Source: Alphaproteobacteria bacterium (GTDB lineage Bacteria; Bacteroidota; Bacteroidia; Chitinophagales; Chitinophagaceae). From it: 43,404 bases of DNA. Numbering within the stretch: the stretch's first letter is position 1; every line of letters starts with the position of its first letter. Positions 43,245-43,404 of the stretch are shown piece by piece. A model generated the notes under the pieces. The model was not told the DNA's origin, searched no databases, and saw only the letters and a program-made list of their open reading frames with translations. A program made the position numbers and the translations under genes. Location: assembly GCA_030053915.1 (NCBI GenBank), contig JASGCT010000014.1, forward strand, positions 1 through 43,404, read 5' to 3'.

Positions 43245-43404
43245 ATGTTTAAATTTAAAAACTTACCAGCCAATATTAGATGGATTATCCTTATCAGTAT
43301 TTTTTATTTTCTGTTACTGCAACTATTTAGGTGTGTTTTTATTTTAAACTTTGATTATAGTTCTATATCTAACAACCTCATGTTGAAATCTTTATTGATA
43401 GGAT
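43245..43404 (+). CDS. N terminus of a membrane protein, possibly LTA-synthase/sulfatase family (3' end outside window)
   Basis: Only 53 codons are visible, starting MFKFKNLPANIRW, then a hydrophobic helix (IILISIFYFLLLQLFRCVFIL). NFDYSS and LKSLLIG follow. This resembles the first helix and first loop of Bacteroidota LTA-synthase-like alkaline-phosphatase-superfamily proteins (RxxFLLxNF..., then a second helix before a GLRFD motif), but the diagnostic part lies beyond the window edge. The membrane location is secure; the family is a guess. Confidence 0.5.
   Translation, partial: MFKFKNLPANIRWIILISIFYFLLLQLFRCVFILNFDYSSISNNLMLKSLLIG

Overview
This 43.4 kb stretch is an AT-rich, tightly packed bacterial chromosome segment (G+C looks near 30% by eye, not counted) from a member of the Bacteroidota. 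The evidence is the Bacteroidota promoter box TAnnTTTG in front of most transcription units, no Shine-Dalgarno pattern, a short primary sigma factor of the Bacteroidota type, and several lineage-typical proteins: serine palmitoyltransferase for sphingolipids, a DUF5103 type IX secretion 'plug' protein, DUF6702, an LptE-family lipoprotein followed by a TPR protein and secG, and an AtpB with a signal peptide. TGA is used as a stop. A MqnP-type prenyltransferase suggests menaquinone is made by the futalosine route. No phage, transposase, CRISPR array or defence locus was seen; this is a core region.

Layout. 0-5.5 kb (+): 3' part of uvrA, TrmH-family methyltransferase, mqnP, ruvX, def, hscB, with overlapping or nearly abutting genes at first. 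5.6-8.1 kb (+): dapD-dapA-dapB. 8.1-10 kb (+): rplY-pth-FAH-family hydrolase. 10-12.1 kb (-): coaBC and a sugar nucleotidyltransferase. 12.2-15.1 kb (-): thiolase, DUF6702, rlmH, rhomboid. 15.2-19.2 kb (-): metH lacking its homocysteine domain, and an aldehyde-dehydrogenase-like protein with altered active-site loops. 19.4-25.8 kb (-): miaB, sigma-54 activator, lptE, TPR protein, secG, mltG, yihY. 26-30.4 kb (+): dnaK, then a 385-bp non-coding gap, then rpoD-trxB-folB. 30.5-38.3 kb (+): spt-tsaD, atpBEFHA, tRNA-Leu and the DUF5103 plug gene. 38.3-41.7 kb (-): etfB-etfA-polX. 41.8-43.4 kb: tRNA-Glu, a type III polyketide synthase (-), and the start of a membrane protein resembling LTA-synthase-family sulfatases (+).

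Most genes are housekeeping: lysine/DAP synthesis, CoA, folate, methionine, translation quality control, envelope assembly, F-type ATP synthase and electron-transfer flavoprotein. The parts most worth a second look are: (1) the dnaK-rpoD gap, which holds a plus-strand terminator-like hairpin and, on the minus strand, a candidate structured RNA of about 180-210 nt whose promoter is back-to-back with the rpoD promoter, with G-U pairs that fit only that strand; (2) the plug-protein gene, which has no ATG after tRNA-Leu, so its signal peptide and start seem to lie inside the tRNA gene; (3) the aldehyde-dehydrogenase relative that keeps the catalytic Cys but has lost the usual Asn, Glu and glycine loops; (4) a run of ten G in atpA; (5) the type III polyketide synthase.
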